A stretch of 64,000 nucleotides of DNA, taken from positions 1,054,001 through 1,118,000 of the forward strand of contig CAWJJY010000007.1 in the NCBI GenBank assembly GCA_963843385.1, read 5' to 3'. Position numbers and translations under genes: made by a program. The notes beneath the pieces were generated by a model that was not told the DNA's origin, searched no databases, and saw nothing but the letters and a program-made list of their open reading frames with translations. This DNA comes from CAVOHU01 sp963843385 (GTDB taxonomy: Bacteria > Acidobacteriota > Vicinamibacteria > Vicinamibacterales > JAKQTR01). Shown piece after piece: positions 27,207 to 35,082 of this stretch (position 1 is the stretch's first letter; every line of letters starts with the position of its first letter).

Positions 27207-28213
27207 GGGATTTCCTGCGGGACCCGGCGACGCCTCAGGCCGGGGAAGAGGGCGGCGTGTCGAACCGCGCTACCTGGCGCGAGGGGATGGCCAGCCGTGA
27301 ATTCGCGAATGGTCATCGCGCGCCGCCCCTCCGGCTGAACCACGAGCAGCTCGACTGTCCGTCCATCGCCAGCTCTGACCGTCACCGCTTCGGGGGTCAC
27401 GCCGACAATCTCGCCGGAGGAGGCCGCGTGGGCGGCAGCCCCGCCTGGCCGTGTGCGCACGACAATCAGCCGATGACCAGCGAGGTGGGTCCAGGCCATG
27501 GGCCACGGCTGGAGTCCCCGCACCTGGTTGTGGATGGTGGCCGCGGCGGCATTCCAATCGATCACGCCTTCTTCCTTGCGCAGGCGAGACGCATAGCTGA
27601 CCACCTGATCGTCCTGTGGCTCCGCATGCCGATGTCCTGAGGCCAGATCGTTGACGACCTCGAGGAGAAGGCCGGCGCCGAGATGGGCGAGCCGCTCCTC
27701 GACCGTTTCGCTGGTTTCGTCGGGGTGGATGGGCGTTTCAGCGACCGCGTAGACGGCGCCGGCGTCGAGTTCCGACACGACGTGCATGATGGAGACGCCC
27801 GTGTCGGTTTCGCCGGCCATCACGGCCCGGTGCACCGGGGCCGCGCCCCGGTATCGAGGCAAGAGCGACGCGTGCACGTTGATCAGCCCGAGCCGTGGCA
27901 CTGCGAGCACCGAGTCCGGCAGGATCTTCCCGTATGCGGCGACCACGCCGAGATCCGGGGCCAGCGCGCGCAGCTGCTCGAGGAACGCCGGGTCTTTGAG
28001 GCGATCGGGCTGGAGCACTGGAATCCCGTGCTCCGAGGCGAGCTGCTTTACGGGAGACCCGGTGACGAGGTGGCCCCGCCCGCGCGGCTTGTCGGGCTGT
28101 GTCACCGCGCCGACCACGCGGTGATGCGACCCGAGCAGGGCGGCCAGCGAGGGAACGGCGAACTCGGGCGTGCCGAAATACACGAGGCGCAGGCCGTTCG
28201 AGGCGTCTACCAT
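27101..28213 (-). CDS. fmt: Methionyl-tRNA formyltransferase
   Basis: 370-aa enzyme formylating initiator Met-tRNA. The N-terminal FGTPEFAV, the formate-binding HASLLPRYRGAAP and the C-terminal OB domain are present. Homology should end near GHPLAPGS; the extra 45 or so residues are Arg/Pro/Cys-rich, do not look like Fmt, and overlap rsmB by 106 bp in another frame. The normal stop may have been lost or shifted. It starts inside the last 7 bases of def. Confidence 0.93.
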   Translation of the reverse strand: MVDASNGLRLVYFGTPEFAVPSLAALLGSHHRVVGAVTQPDKPRGRGHLVTGSPVKQLASEHGIPVLQPDRLKDPAFLEQLRALAPDLGVVAAYGKILPDSVLAVPRLGLINVHASLLPRYRGAAPVHRAVMAGETDTGVSIMHVVSELDAGAVYAVAETPIHPDETSETVEERLAHLGAGLLLEVVNDLASGHRHAEPQDDQVVSYASRLRKEEGVIDWNAAAATIHNQVRGLQPWPMAWTHLAGHRLIVVRTRPGGAAAHAASSGEIVGVTPEAVTVRAGDGRTVELLVVQPEGRRAMTIREFTAGHPLAPGSAVRHAALFPGLRRRRVPQEIPCLHQPGSRRSRCCGPSISAGPTRQPPWPGAGTAS

Positions 28214-28716
28214 TTTCCCGAGCGGGTCATCTTCCTGATCTTGCGCACGATCAGGTCCCGCTTGATGCCTCGGAGGCGATCCACGAAGACCTTGCCATCC
28301 AGGTGGTCCATTTCGTGCTGAAAGGCCCTGGCGAGCAGATCGGTCCCCTCGATCACCTGCTCCTTCCCATGGCGATCCCAGCCCTTCACAACCGCCCGGG
28401 CCGGACGCGCGACGGTCGCGTTGAAGCCCGGAAGGCTCAGGCAGCCTTCTTCCTCGAGCTGCATGCCATCCCGCTCTGCGAATTCCGGGTTGATGAAGGC
28501 GACCAGGCCGCCCGACTTGCGCCCGACCGACACGTCGATGACGAATACCCGGAGCGGGACTCCGATCTGAGTGGCCGCCAGGCCGACGCCCGGCGCGGCG
28601 TACATGGTTTCCACCATGTCGTCGATCAACGTCTGGATGTCACCCGTGACATTGGCGACCTCCTCCGCCGGCGTGTGCAGGACGTGGTCCCCATATTTCA
28701 CGATCGGCCGAATCAT
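28207..28716 (-). CDS. def: Peptide deformylase
   Basis: 169-aa metalloenzyme removing N-formyl groups from nascent chains. All three motifs are present: GVGLAATQIG, EEGCLSLPG (metal Cys) and QHEMDHLDG (two metal His and catalytic Glu). The ATG at 28716 overlaps the aroC stop (ATGA). Coupling with fmt is the usual arrangement. Confidence 0.96.
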   Translation of the reverse strand: MIRPIVKYGDHVLHTPAEEVANVTGDIQTLIDDMVETMYAAPGVGLAATQIGVPLRVFVIDVSVGRKSGGLVAFINPEFAERDGMQLEEEGCLSLPGFNATVARPARAVVKGWDRHGKEQVIEGTDLLARAFQHEMDHLDGKVFVDRLRGIKRDLIVRKIRKMTRSGKW

Positions 28717-29945
28717 GATCGCGAGCCCTCCGGCGGGGGTGTGAGCCGCTGCTTCAGGCGATCGCTCCACTCGTGGTGCTGGCGGACCAGGTCGTCGATC
28801 GAGTCTCCGCCGAACTTTTCCAGGAGGGCGTCGGCGAGCACCAGCGCCACCACGGCCTCGCCGACCACCGCCGCGGCCGGAACGGCGCAGACGTCGCTGC
28901 GTTCAACTGCTGCGGGCTGCTCGGTCATGGTCTCCAGATCGACCGACCGCAAGGGCCGCATCAACGTCGCGATGGGCTTCATATAGGCGCTGATCCTGAG
29001 ATCGGTGCCGTTTGTGACGCCACCTTCGAGCCCGCCCGCGTGGTTGGTTGGTCGCGCGAGGTAGGGGACCTGCGAACGACTGGCCTCCTGAGGAGCCTCC
29101 CTCACGATCTCGTCGTGGAGGAGCGAGCCCGGCACCCGTGAGGCTTCGACGCCGAGGCCGATGCCGACGGCCTTGATGGCCGGGATCGACATCATCGCCT
29201 GCGCCAGCCGGCCATCCAGGCGCCGATCCCATTGCGCATAGCTGCCGAGCCCCGGCGGCACGCCCGTGGCCACCACCTCGAAGGCACCGCCGAGCGTATC
29301 TCCGGCCTCCCGCGCGCGATCGACCGCGGCGATCATCCGCTGTTCGGCGTCGGCATCGACACAGTGAAAAGGGGAGTCCGGCAGGAGGGCCTCGATGCGC
29401 TCGAAACCGACCTCAGTGGCGCCGCTTACGACGACCTCGCCCACAGAGAAGACGTGGCTCGCGATTCGGACCCCGACGACGGCGAGCAGTTGCGCGGCTA
29501 CGGCGCCTGCGGCGACTCGCGCCGCCGTTTCGCGGGCGCTGGCGCGCTCGAGCACGTCGCGCAGGTCGTGGTGGCCGTATTTCAGCGCGCCTGCCAGATC
29601 GGCGTGCCCCGGCCTGGGCCGTGTCACCATCGCGCGGTGAGCCCCCGTCGCATCGGGGGGCGGTTCGGCCTCGCTGTGCATCGTTGCCGCCCAGTTCACC
29701 CAGTCGCGGTTCTCGATGGACAGCGTGATCGGCGCGCCGGTCGTCAGACCGCGGCGAATCCCGGAGATCGGGGTCGCGGCATCGGCCTCGATTGCCATTC
29801 GCCGGCCGCGCCCGTATCCGCCCTGCCTCCGGCGCAACTGGGCCCGCACCAGGTCGAGGTCGAGCGCCAGGCCCGCAGGGACTCCGTCGAGAATCACCAT
29901 GACCGCGCGGCCATGCGACTCACCGGCTGTCAGAAATCGCAGCAT
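28713..29945 (-). CDS. aroC: Chorismate synthase
   Basis: 410-aa FMN-dependent enzyme converting EPSP to chorismate. GESHGRA, RPGHADLAGALKYG, RASARETAARVAAG and the later GGVTNG and RPTNHAGG segments are present. Slightly long, with a C-terminal Pro/Glu/Arg tail. It is the first gene of the def-fmt-rsmB run and is divergent from the sigma-54 regulator. TAGAAT (29955-29960 on this strand) lies 9 bases before the ATG. Confidence 0.95.
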   Translation of the reverse strand: MLRFLTAGESHGRAVMVILDGVPAGLALDLDLVRAQLRRRQGGYGRGRRMAIEADAATPISGIRRGLTTGAPITLSIENRDWVNWAATMHSEAEPPPDATGAHRAMVTRPRPGHADLAGALKYGHHDLRDVLERASARETAARVAAGAVAAQLLAVVGVRIASHVFSVGEVVVSGATEVGFERIEALLPDSPFHCVDADAEQRMIAAVDRAREAGDTLGGAFEVVATGVPPGLGSYAQWDRRLDGRLAQAMMSIPAIKAVGIGLGVEASRVPGSLLHDEIVREAPQEASRSQVPYLARPTNHAGGLEGGVTNGTDLRISAYMKPIATLMRPLRSVDLETMTEQPAAVERSDVCAVPAAAVVGEAVVALVLADALLEKFGGDSIDDLVRQHHEWSDRLKQRLTPPPEGSRS

Positions 29946-29954
29946 GCCATCGCT

Positions 29955-29960
29955 ATTCTA
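29955..29960 (-). promoter_or_regulatory. -10 element for aroC
   Basis: TAGAAT on the minus strand with 9 bases to the ATG at 29945, leaving at most a few bases of leader. TATAGA overlaps it as an alternative register. Confidence 0.4.
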
Positions 29961-30068
29961 TACGAAGTTTCTGCGCCCGCCCCGGCGCCCGCCAGCGCGA
30001 AATGGCCGTCAATGCGCCTCGTTAGGCCGGGTCGCCGCGGGCGTTCTTCTTGCACAGGATGGCGGGCG

Positions 30069-33000
30069 ATGACCTCGCCCGCCCGCACCGGATGGCGCGA
30101 CGACCTGGTGCTCGATCGGTTCGCGCATCGGCCCGGCGCGTCACTAGTGGATCTGGCCACGGGCGGTCGCGCGTGGATTCGTCAGCGCCGTGACGTCCTG
30201 CCCGAGTGCCGGAACGCCTGGTCGGAGCACTGCTGCTCTCTGCTGCGCCTTCGACACCCGTCCGTCGTGAGAATGCTGGACTTCGGGATCGCTGGAAACG
30301 GGACCGCGATCGAGGTGTTCGATCTGCCTGCGGTTCCTCAGATCTGGCGGGGCCGCGCGGGCGACGCCCGCCGCGTGCATCGTCGGATCGCTGCCGCGAC
30401 GCAGGCGCTGGAGATTCCTCACGACTGGATGAATGGCGCATGCCTCGTGAATCGATGCGGTGCGCCGGCCCTGCTTCCAAGGCCAGCGCTCGATCCGTCA
30501 ACGGCGGCGCCCCGACGTGACCGTTCGAAGTCAGAGTCGAGCGCCGGCCGACGCGGTGATGGTGTCTTGCTCGTTTGGCCGGCAGAGCTGGACGGCGTAT
30601 TGGAGGCCCTGGAGACGGGCTCGTCGTGCGGCGCGCGCGTGTTGTTCATTTCGAGCGAACCGGGTCCGATCGTGAATACGGCCTGGCTGCAGCTGGCGCG
30701 CGAGGTGCGGCTGCGCGGGTATGTCCCGGTTGCCGCTCGATGTCTTGCGGAGGATGCCGTCTCCGGATCGGTCCCGTTCGTGCGGAGACTGACTCGCTGC
30801 CTGCGGGGCCGACATCTCGTTGTCTTCCATGACGCACGCCGAAACCCCAGCGCGCCGTCTCCTGATCACTGCCGTTCGGCGCTCGCCAGGTTGCTCCCGA
30901 TGCTGGCCGAGGCTGGGCGTCCGCACCTGGTCCTGGTGGCGCGCAATGCTCCCCGGGATCCTGGGGTCAGCCTTCGTCCGGGACCTGTCCTCACACCGGT
31001 AGCGTTGTCCGGGGGCGCCTCACACGAATCCGGCCGATGGTCCGTGGCCGCCGAATCTTCGGCGTCCTACGAGGCGCCGCCGCGGACCCAGGTCGACCAT
31101 TCAGCTGATACTCCGGGCGTGCGCGAGGCGCTGGCCCAGGCTCGCCGGGGCCTTTCCCTGGTTGCCAGCGGCCGGCATGCGCCGGGCGATCGCCTGATGC
31201 GCCGCGGGATGGGCGCCCTGGAGCGCCGGGAGGCTCCCGGCCACGCCGGCTGGACGGCACTGCGGCTTGGCGCGTTCACGCTGCGGCGCGGGTCGACCGC
31301 CGACGCGCTCGCGTTGTTCTCACGCGCCCGCCGGGCGTTCGAACGTGCAGGCCTGGCCGGCGCCGCGGGCGAAGCGGCGGTGGCTGAAGGGCTGGCCCAC
31401 ACGGATGCGGATCACCTGGCGTTATCCGAATCAACCCTGCGCGCGGCGTTGGCAGTCTCCGCGGCCATCGAGGACCGCGCGCTTGGCAGCCGCGCTCGCG
31501 TCGCGCTGGCGCGGTGCCTCTACTGGCAGGGGAAGCTCGACGAAGCTGCGCTTGAAATCGAACGGTCGTGGTCGATGCCGACGCGGCGTCACCGGTCAGC
31601 CTGGACGACAGGCCGATCGATGTTCGTTGCCGACGCGCCTGCTCCCGTGGGCCAGCCGCAGGATTGCGGTTCCGGTTGCTCAGAACTCTGGGATGACCCG
31701 GTGGCGGCGTCGATGGACGTGAGCACGAGCGTCGCCGCGTTCGCCCTGTCCTGCCGGGTCGCGGTTGCCGCAGGGAGGATTCCATCGGCAGCCCTGACCG
31801 GACGACAGGCACTCGAGGCGGCTGAGCGCACGGGCTCTGCGCTCGACCTGTGGACCGCCGAGCGCGCCATGGCGGAGGTTCAGGCCGTCGTCGGGGACGC
31901 GGTGGCTCTTCGCCTTCACGCCACGCGGGGCCTGAAGGCGGCGCGAGATCTGCACCTGCCCCTGCTGCGGCTGCGACTCCGCCTCACGCTGATCGAAGGG
32001 CTTCGCCGGGCCGGGCGGCCGGCCCAGTCCGTGCGCGTGGCCAACGTTCTCCGCCGAGTCGACCCCGCTCATGTTCCAGCGCTGCTGCATCGCCGAATCC
32101 GGCGCCTCCGGGAGGAGTTCGAGATGGGATCCCATGCCGCGGCTGGGGCTTCCTCGGGGACGGCCGGGCCGCTGCTCAGGATGAATCGTCATTCGGCTCC
32201 TGACTTCGAGCCTCCGCTTCGTCTTGCGCCGCCGCCCGACATCGTGCCCGAGATCATCGAGTTCTTCCGGATGTGCCAGGAGGCCGATGATTCCCGCCTG
32301 CTTCTCGGGCAGGTCTGCACACGGGTGCTGGAGCGGCTCGAGTCGGTCTCTGTGGCAGTGATCGCACCATCACCGGCCGGGCCCGCGACACTGGCGGCGG
32401 TTGGCCGCCGGCTGGGGCCGACCGACCTGGTGGATCGCGCCATCGCGCTCGGGGCCACGATTGGCCCGGAGGTGAGCCGGATGGGACACGAAGCGGCGTC
32501 ACCGATCCGCCGCGGAGGCGAGTACCTCGCGGCGCTTGCGGTCAGGTGGGCCGTTGATCGGATCCCGGACTCGGTTCGAAGCGCGGCCGTCCTGACGGCG
32601 GCTGGAGCGGCCCTCTCGTCCGTCGTTCACGCGCTGCTGAACGAAACGGCGACGCGGGAGGCGGAGGCGGCATCGCAGCCGAGCGGCCTGCTCGGCATCA
32701 GCAAGTCGATGGCCGACCTGCGGCGCATGCTGTCGCGGGCGGCGGGATCGCCGTTTCCCGTGCTGATCCAGGGCGAGAGCGGAACGGGGAAGGAACTGGC
32801 AGCCAGGGCCATCCACGAAGCCAGCCCGCGGCGACACCGGCGATTCTGCGCCGTCAACTGCGCCGCGCTCGGGGACGACCTGCTCGAGGCGGAGCTTTTC
32901 GGTCACGCGCGGGGCGCCTTCACCGGGGCGGTGACGGACCGGCCTGGCCTCTTCGAGGCCGCCGACGGGGGCACGCTCTTTCTCGACGAAGTCGGGGAGC

Positions 33001-33620
33001 TCTCACCCCGCGCGCAGGCCAAGCTGCTGCGCGCCATCCAGGAAGGGGAGGTCCGGCGGATTGGAGAGAACGCGTGCCGGGCGGTGGACGTGCGCCTGGT
33101 GGCCGCGACGAACCGGCCGCTGCGCGAGGCGGCGAGAAACGGGCGATTCCGGCAGGACCTGCTGTACCGGCTCGATGTGATCGGCATCTGCGTGCCGCCG
33201 TTGCGTCATCGTCCCGAGGACATTCCCGTGCTGGCCTCGCGCTTCTGGGACGAGGCGCGCACCCGCACGGGCAGCCGTGCGGAGATGGCGCCGGCCGTCA
33301 TCGCCGCCCTGTGTCGGTACGACTGGCCGGGCAATGCCCGCGAGCTCCAGAACGTGATGGCGGCCCTCGCGGTGGCGGCGCCGGGCCGAGGGGTGGTCGG
33401 CCGCGACGCGTTGCCGGATATCCTGCGCGGCCCCGCGTCCGCCCCGTCCCTCGAGGCGGGCACGCTCGACCATGCGCGACGGCGATTCGAAGAAGGGTTC
33501 GTACGCGCAGCTCTCGCCCGGGCCGGCGGTCGCCGTTCGCGCGCGGCGGCCGATCTCGGCCTCACCCGGCAGGGGCTCGCGAAGATGCTGACGCGCCTCG
33601 GCATCGAGCCGGCGGACTGA
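30069..33620 (+). CDS. Sigma-54-dependent transcriptional activator with TPR and GAF regions
   Basis: 1183-aa protein when started at the ATG at 30069; the open frame further upstream is antisense to aroC. Residues about 1-90 hold a short segment with LRHPSVVRMLDFGIAG, like the N-lobe of a protein kinase but without catalytic motifs. A TPR-like helical region spans about 347-680 and a GAF-like region about 724-857. The AAA+ domain has GESGTGKE (near 901), GAFTGA (near 949) needed for sigma-54 contact, and GGTLFLDEVGEL. A Fis-type HTH ends the protein (LGLTRQGLAKML). Its targets are unknown, and I found no clear -24/-12 promoter in the adjoining intergenic regions. Confidence 0.87.
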   Translation: MTSPARTGWRDDLVLDRFAHRPGASLVDLATGGRAWIRQRRDVLPECRNAWSEHCCSLLRLRHPSVVRMLDFGIAGNGTAIEVFDLPAVPQIWRGRAGDARRVHRRIAAATQALEIPHDWMNGACLVNRCGAPALLPRPALDPSTAAPRRDRSKSESSAGRRGDGVLLVWPAELDGVLEALETGSSCGARVLFISSEPGPIVNTAWLQLAREVRLRGYVPVAARCLAEDAVSGSVPFVRRLTRCLRGRHLVVFHDARRNPSAPSPDHCRSALARLLPMLAEAGRPHLVLVARNAPRDPGVSLRPGPVLTPVALSGGASHESGRWSVAAESSASYEAPPRTQVDHSADTPGVREALAQARRGLSLVASGRHAPGDRLMRRGMGALERREAPGHAGWTALRLGAFTLRRGSTADALALFSRARRAFERAGLAGAAGEAAVAEGLAHTDADHLALSESTLRAALAVSAAIEDRALGSRARVALARCLYWQGKLDEAALEIERSWSMPTRRHRSAWTTGRSMFVADAPAPVGQPQDCGSGCSELWDDPVAASMDVSTSVAAFALSCRVAVAAGRIPSAALTGRQALEAAERTGSALDLWTAERAMAEVQAVVGDAVALRLHATRGLKAARDLHLPLLRLRLRLTLIEGLRRAGRPAQSVRVANVLRRVDPAHVPALLHRRIRRLREEFEMGSHAAAGASSGTAGPLLRMNRHSAPDFEPPLRLAPPPDIVPEIIEFFRMCQEADDSRLLLGQVCTRVLERLESVSVAVIAPSPAGPATLAAVGRRLGPTDLVDRAIALGATIGPEVSRMGHEAASPIRRGGEYLAALAVRWAVDRIPDSVRSAAVLTAAGAALSSVVHALLNETATREAEAASQPSGLLGISKSMADLRRMLSRAAGSPFPVLIQGESGTGKELAARAIHEASPRRHRRFCAVNCAALGDDLLEAELFGHARGAFTGAVTDRPGLFEAADGGTLFLDEVGELSPRAQAKLLRAIQEGEVRRIGENACRAVDVRLVAATNRPLREAARNGRFRQDLLYRLDVIGICVPPLRHRPEDIPVLASRFWDEARTRTGSRAEMAPAVIAALCRYDWPGNARELQNVMAALAVAAPGRGVVGRDALPDILRGPASAPSLEAGTLDHARRRFEEGFVRAALARAGGRRSRAAADLGLTRQGLAKMLTRLGIEPAD

Positions 33621-34009
33621 GGAAACGACACGACGCGAACAATTCAGCACCGGCCTGTAGACGCGGAGCCGCTGAGAATCTGACGGGTCTATGTTGTTGA
33701 AAACTGACCGGCCCGCTTTCGATTGACACCCGCACGGTCCCGGCTCCAGAATATCCGCAGATAGTTGCCCGGCACTCCCGCGCAGGACCGTCGAACGGTC
33801 GTCCGCGATTCCTGGCAAGCCCTCCATCTCGGTTAGTAGTCCTCCTGTCGGCGCGAAGTCGCCCCCCAGTAACACTCGCACGCCGCACCGGAATCGTCGT
33901 CTGCGCCAGCCCCCATAGTTGGTTCCACTCAACCCATGCCCGTTGAACCTTGCATCGATCTGCATCGTAGGCTCCTGCCCATCCACCTACGACAGGAGAC
34001 TACTCAGCC
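33621..34009. other. 389-bp intergenic region with leader structures
   Basis: Lies after the sigma-54 activator. A TTGACA (33723-33728) has an A/T-rich AGAATAT about 19 bases later, a weak promoter candidate. A 6-bp inverted repeat lies at 33786-33800 (GACCGT/ACGGTC). The two-state leader at 33965-33998 follows. I see no convincing gene. Confidence 0.45.
33965..33998 (+). promoter_or_regulatory. Two-state leader with anti-Shine-Dalgarno
   Basis: Adjacent blocks TCGTAGG (33965-33971) and CTCCTG (33972-33977) are complementary to adjacent blocks CCTACGA (33986-33992) and CAGGAG (33993-33998). The second pairing hides the ribosome-binding site; the first leaves it free. With no linker between the blocks the two stems are unlikely to form together. 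Confidence 0.5.
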
Positions 34010-34552
34010 ATGAAGATCCCGGTGACCCTCCTCCTCGTCGCGGCCGTGTCCGTGTCGGCGAATGGCTACGCACAGCAGAATCCCGCCGCCAGGCGCGCAG
34101 CCAACAGGGATGCGGTCGAGAAGGCTCTTAAAGCCAATCGCGACCGAATTGAGTTTCCGCTCGTGCGGAGCGAATCCGCTCCGTTCAGCATCGTGGGCAA
34201 TCTCACCGAGGGCCTCGCTCACGTCGACGCGCTCGAGGTCATCATCGGTGTGAGCAGCGCTGACACCATCAGCGTCTCGGCCTACCCGCATTATCGAGGG
34301 GGCTACATCAACATCGATCGGCTCCAGAACGCCCCGGGGTTGATGCGCCAGCTCCTGCGGATGAACGACACGAACTTCATGTTCTGGGCGGTGGACGGGT
34401 CGGGTGACCTCTACGCGCGCTATACCTTCACGCTGGAGTCCGGAATCCCCGACGAAAGCCTCGTCGTCGTGCTCCGAAGCCTGAAGAACCTCGACCAGTT
34501 CGTCGGAGACATGCGGCCAAACATCGACGGAACATCCGCTCCCACACGGTAA
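34010..34552 (+). CDS. Secreted YbjN/T3S-chaperone-fold protein
   Basis: 180-aa protein with a signal peptide (hydrophobic 5-17, cleavage near GYAQ, residues 19-22). The mature part, with LLRMNDTNFMFWAV and YTFTLESGIPDESLVVVLRSL, resembles the YbjN/type III secretion chaperone-like fold. Such proteins are usually cytoplasmic, so export is unusual. No active-site motif. CAGGAG lies 11 bases before the ATG, a slightly long spacing, in a switch-like leader. Confidence 0.6.
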   Translation: MKIPVTLLLVAAVSVSANGYAQQNPAARRAANRDAVEKALKANRDRIEFPLVRSESAPFSIVGNLTEGLAHVDALEVIIGVSSADTISVSAYPHYRGGYINIDRLQNAPGLMRQLLRMNDTNFMFWAVDGSGDLYARYTFTLESGIPDESLVVVLRSLKNLDQFVGDMRPNIDGTSAPTR

Positions 34553-35082
34553 CGAACACACTCGGGCGCTTCACCGCGAACCGAAGCAGGCCCCCTCCCG
34601 CATTCCAACCCTTTCCGCGCCCTTCGATCCTGGCGGCGCCGGGCCAACCTCGCTCGCCAACATCTCGTCGACAGGCCCTGCATGACAAATTCCGGACAGG
34701 CAGATCCCGGCACGACAATTCCCGGCATGGCAGATCCCGGTACGACAAATCCCATCACGACAGATCTCGGGACGGCAGATCCCGAGACGACAGATCCCGA
34801 CAGACAGATCCCGACATTGACAGCGCCCAAGCACGGCGTATGATGGCCCCGGGTCCCAACATGCTGTGTCCAAACGCCAGTCGTCGCGCGGCGCGTTGAC
34901 GCTCCGCTCGGCGGCTCGGCGCCTCTGGTATCGCTCGGGTTCCTTCGCAAGACGGAGCCTCGCGCGAGGAGCACCCGACCCATGGGCTCACTCGAGCTGA
35001 TTGTGTTCGCCCGGGGTGTCGCGCTCCCTGTTGCCGGCCCGCGTCAACGGTCGGATGGCCATTCAGGCGACGAGGTGGACGT
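34553..35082. other. 530-bp intergenic region with a 15-bp tandem repeat
   Basis: Separates the YbjN-like gene from LVIVD copy B. It contains a 15-bp tandem repeat (34683-34820). All three minus-strand frames stay open across the repeat because the unit is a multiple of three, but start sites, SDs and conservation signs are missing. No promoter is clear. Confidence 0.5.
34683..34820. repeat. 15-bp tandem repeat, about nine copies
   Basis: Consensus GRCAGATCCCGGNAC, repeated about nine times with single-base variation; one unit near the end is 14 bases. The repeat is directly upstream of LVIVD copy B's region. Confidence 0.8.

Noticed and set aside
29232..30068. N-terminal extension of the sigma-54 activator over aroC
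   Set aside because: Antisense to the well-conserved aroC; homology-like sequence begins only after 30069.
33965..33998. H-type pseudoknot formed by both stems together
   Set aside because: There are no linker bases between the adjacent arms, so the two stems are sterically unlikely to coexist; mutually exclusive hairpins fit better.
33621..34009. Sigma-54 (-24/-12) promoter downstream of the activator
   Set aside because: No GG-N10-GC element in the TGGCAC-N5-TTGCW context was found.
34571..34873. Minus-strand ORF with five-residue periodicity, like a pentapeptide-repeat protein
   Set aside because: The periodicity follows from a 15-bp DNA repeat and appears in all three frames; the residues do not match the A(D/N)LxX rule well.
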